DNA of 18,755 bases, taken from positions 1 to 18,755 of the forward strand of contig JALLPB010001218.1 in NCBI GenBank assembly GCA_036939975.1, given 5' to 3'. Shown in pieces: positions 16,946-18,755 of the stretch. Positions within the stretch are counted from its first letter, which is position 1; each line of letters starts with the position of its first letter. This DNA comes from Cyclostephanos tholiformis (taxonomy: Eukaryota > Bacillariophyta > Thalassiosirophyceae > Thalassiosirales > Thalassiosiraceae). The notes under the pieces are model-generated. The model had not been told where the DNA came from, did no database searches, and saw only the letters and a list, made by a program, of their open reading frames with translations. The translations under genes and the position numbers were made by a program.

Positions 16946-17362
16946 TCAATCGTCATCCGACCAAGCCAACTGAAGACTATGTGGAATCGGGTCGCTTTCT
17001 TCCAAATCCCCCCCACACCACCGCGAGCATTGTAGGGGTATGGTTGTGATCAACGAAGTCGACGAGGCGTTATTCTGTTGGTTGGGAGTGGAGAAGCCAA
17101 CGTCTGCTTTCGACGCCTTATTCTTCGAGAGATACGTCGGCATGGCCACTGTGTTTTTGATGACTGAAGCTGCAACAACTCGTTTTATGAAATTATGTTG
17201 CCCCGTAGTCATGTCGGTGTCCAATATCTTCGCTTTGAGGGTATCGTATGGTAAGGCACGAATGGATTTTAGATTTTTTGGGATTGTATTCCTTCGTAGA
17301 GGGAATTTTTCGTCGGCATCCAAAGCAAGAATGAAAAAATTAATAATGGAGTTGAGGGAATC
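16946..17362 (-). pseudogene. Hypothetical protein fragment, exon-like, ends at TGA
   Basis: The frame is open from a splice-acceptor-like TTAATAG ending at 17363 down to a TGA at 16946-16948, with no ATG near the upstream end. The product starts DSLNSIINFFILALDADEKF and contains LRRNTIPKNLKSIRALPYDT and DMTTGQHNFIKRVVAASVIK, then a low-complexity stretch. After the TGA the frame stays open 12 more codons (DDPIGWGRSNFP) to a TAA. It reads like an internal or last exon of an unknown gene whose upstream part is missing. A 16-base direct repeat ATGGAGTTGAGGGAAT flanks the upstream edge (about 17346 and 17383). The family is not recognised. Confidence 0.35.
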
Positions 17363-17569
17363 CTATTAACATTTTTTACACTATGGAGTTGAGGGAATGG
17401 GCAGAATTTTAACATATGTCAAGCCATAATGCAGACTTAGTGCGTTTGACCTCTATTTAATATATTTGTATTTATGTTTTTACGTACATGTACTATAATG
17501 AAACTACAAATTTATAGTTTATTACTCTCTAAAGTATGAAAACTAAGAATCTACAAAGGCTACAAAAAA

Positions 17570-18514
17570 TCAATACTCCTCACTATCGTCTCTGCTTTCC
17601 TCCACCTGGTTCTCCTCGCTCACCCTGCTGCTTGCTTGCTGAATCTGGCGGTGGCTCCTGCCGAAGTCACGCTTCTTGCCGCGACACATGCCAGGGCTGG
17701 GAGTAGTTCCCTGGCTGCTCGCAATCTCGTAAATCTTGAGCAGATGGGTCTTGGTGGCCTTCTTTGTTGCTGTCTTCCTCTGCTCTGCAAGCTGGGCCTT
17801 GACTTGAATGATCGTATGGTATTGATGGTGGCGGCACCCATTCTTGTCGGTGATGGGCACGAGGGGAGGCGGTGCCCGGTACGGCATTGCCGTCGTCTCG
17901 ATGGTGCCGGTGCACCACTTCTTGAGATGGATCACCTGGGGCTTCCCCCAGAAGAGTCCGTTCACATCCACATCAACCTTGTCGCGCAAGATGGCTTGAG
18001 CCACCTTGTTGTAGGAGCGTACTCGGACGTGATAGTCCAAGTACATCCTTCCCATGATGGAGTGAAGATGCTCCATCGAGAAGAGGAAAGCATTGACAGG
18101 GCGGCTCCACCTGATGGTGTAGCCGTCATTGGACAACATCGCGACGTACCCCCCCGTTGCTGGGAGTACGCTGTTGATGAAAAAAGACACGAGGCAGTAG
18201 TCGGTCGTGCCCTCCGTGTTGAAGGACATGGTGTACTTGTCGTCAGTGCCTAAGCCATAGAGCTTCGACACCGGACGAGAGAAGATGAGGTCGGCCTCGT
18301 CCTCGTCGGTCGTCTTCATGCCCACGGGGGTCTTTGTGGTTTTGGTGGCGGCGCCCTTCTTGGTGGTCATCTTGCTCATGGTAGGGGTGTCGTTGTTGTC
18401 ACTGTCGTGCCTCTCGTCGTCGTTGTTGTCGACGACAGCTTGGTGGGCTATGATTGAGAGGACAGCAAACAAATGGTGAGGGGTGGCTGGTGATGGGCAA
18501 CAATTAAACAACAA
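17570..18514 (-). CDS. Hypothetical protein, conserved-looking core with basic tail
   Basis: A 314-residue reading frame from an ATG at 18514 to TGA at 17570. The first 45 residues may be intron-derived; the coding part probably starts near HDSDNNDTPTMSKM or at MSKM (residue 46). The core (about 84-245) is dense in aromatic and charged residues: KLYGLGTDDKYTMSFNTEG, TTDYCLVSFFINSVLPATGG, YVAMLSNDGYTIRWSRPVNA, then GLFWGKPQVIHLKKWCTGT. The C-terminal 70 residues are rich in Lys, Arg, Gln, Ser and Glu. From memory, similar hypothetical proteins are repeated in diatom genomes, but I cannot name a domain or function. It lies just downstream of an exon-like segment at 18550-18755, which likely belongs to the same gene. 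No membrane segment or known catalytic motif was seen. Confidence 0.6.
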   Translation of the reverse strand: MLFNCCPSPATPHHLFAVLSIIAHQAVVDNNDDERHDSDNNDTPTMSKMTTKKGAATKTTKTPVGMKTTDEDEADLIFSRPVSKLYGLGTDDKYTMSFNTEGTTDYCLVSFFINSVLPATGGYVAMLSNDGYTIRWSRPVNAFLFSMEHLHSIMGRMYLDYHVRVRSYNKVAQAILRDKVDVDVNGLFWGKPQVIHLKKWCTGTIETTAMPYRAPPPLVPITDKNGCRHHQYHTIIQVKAQLAEQRKTATKKATKTHLLKIYEIASSQGTTPSPGMCRGKKRDFGRSHRQIQQASSRVSEENQVEESRDDSEEY

Positions 18515-18549
18515 TCAACAGAGAAAAAAGACACAAACGTGGATCTTAC

Positions 18550-18755
18550 CCTTGCTCCGGCAAGAGCTTGCTTGAGGTCAAATGAGGAGGTGTAGTCCCT
18601 AAAATTTTGTAAAAAGTTCCGCTGCGTTCGATGGCGGAATCAGCGCTTGTGGACTGCGTCCATGTTTTCATACGTTAGGTCTTCGATGTCGACCTCTCCA
18701 TCGACTATCAGCTTGTAGAGTGCTGCTTTGTCAACTTTTCCCCAAGACTTTGGCT
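18550..18755 (-). pseudogene. Upstream exon of the preceding unknown gene, with in-frame TGA, cut by window edge
   Basis: Minus-strand frame from the window edge encodes PKSWGKVDKAALYKLIVDG, then EVDIEDLTYENMDAVHKR, TGA (18640-18642), and FRHRTQRNFLQNFRDYTSSF with DLKQALAGAR, ending at a good splice donor (AGG|GTAAGA, intron starting at 18549). The composition on both sides of the TGA is uniformly protein-like, so the frame is real. The TGA would replace one residue, possibly an aromatic such as Trp. The exon ends in phase 0, but no acceptor with a good pyrimidine tract at the matching phase was found before the next frame at about 18430-18514. That join is therefore unresolved and the gene may be a decayed copy. 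Confidence 0.45.

Noticed and set aside
9579..18642. TGA reassigned to tryptophan in this nuclear genome
   Set aside because: Intact genes in the window end in TGA and all use TGG for tryptophan, so reassignment is not supported.
1..18755. tRNA, rRNA or intact retrotransposon
   Set aside because: No cloverleaf-like or ribosomal sequence and no reverse transcriptase, integrase or long terminal repeat was recognised by eye.

Overview
The window looks like nuclear DNA of a diatom or a close stramenopile. Three lines of evidence support this. First, genes have short spliceosomal GT-AG introns: one in a mitochondrial processing peptidase gene and two in a heat-shock-factor gene. Second, the heat-shock-factor DNA-binding domain has the divergent form typical of the expanded diatom family (an NGWGF core instead of the usual NxYGF). 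Third, the spacers are AT-rich and full of decayed genes and simple repeats. No rRNA, tRNA, CRISPR array or intact transposon was seen. Species cannot be fixed by eye.

Layout. Positions 1-465 hold a decayed coiled-coil repeat. The compact left part (799-5523) has three solid genes: an FkbM-type methyltransferase with a membrane anchor (+), a two-exon mitochondrial processing peptidase beta subunit (-), and a family-17 glycosyltransferase with a membrane anchor (+). The last two diverge from a 392-base shared promoter region. From 5524 to 7630 there is a strong hairpin, a 21-base alternating A/B minisatellite, and two minus-strand hypothetical genes. One of these encodes an internally duplicated coiled-coil protein. 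A recurring 30-base element (core GGAGCGATAAATT, four copies) sits around both genes. From 7631 to about 13000 the DNA is accessory: inverted and tandem repeats, a Ser/Lys/Asn-rich reading frame broken only by TGA codons, a frameshifted Cys/Trp-containing gene remnant running into an intact Asp/Asn-rich ORF that ends in a SUMO-interaction-like motif, and a decayed gene resembling 2-oxoglutarate/Fe(II) oxygenases.

The heat-shock factor gene (13921-15959, three exons, 615 residues, Gln-rich tail) is the best-supported gene on the right side. After it come a degenerate tandem pair of a small unknown gene (16082 and 16414), another broken reading frame (16946-17362), and, at the right edge, a two-part member of what looks like a repeated unknown gene family (17570-18755), whose upstream exon carries a TGA.

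How the genes work together: the FkbM methyltransferase and the GT17 enzyme are both predicted type II membrane proteins, probably of the Golgi, and could modify the same glycans. That link rests only on proximity. The processing peptidase is a housekeeping gene with a clearly different, GC-rich composition. No single undescribed system can be proven here. The most unusual signals are the shared element around the two small minus-strand genes, the A/B minisatellite, the tandem degenerate pair, and the predominance of TGA among the stops that interrupt otherwise protein-like frames.
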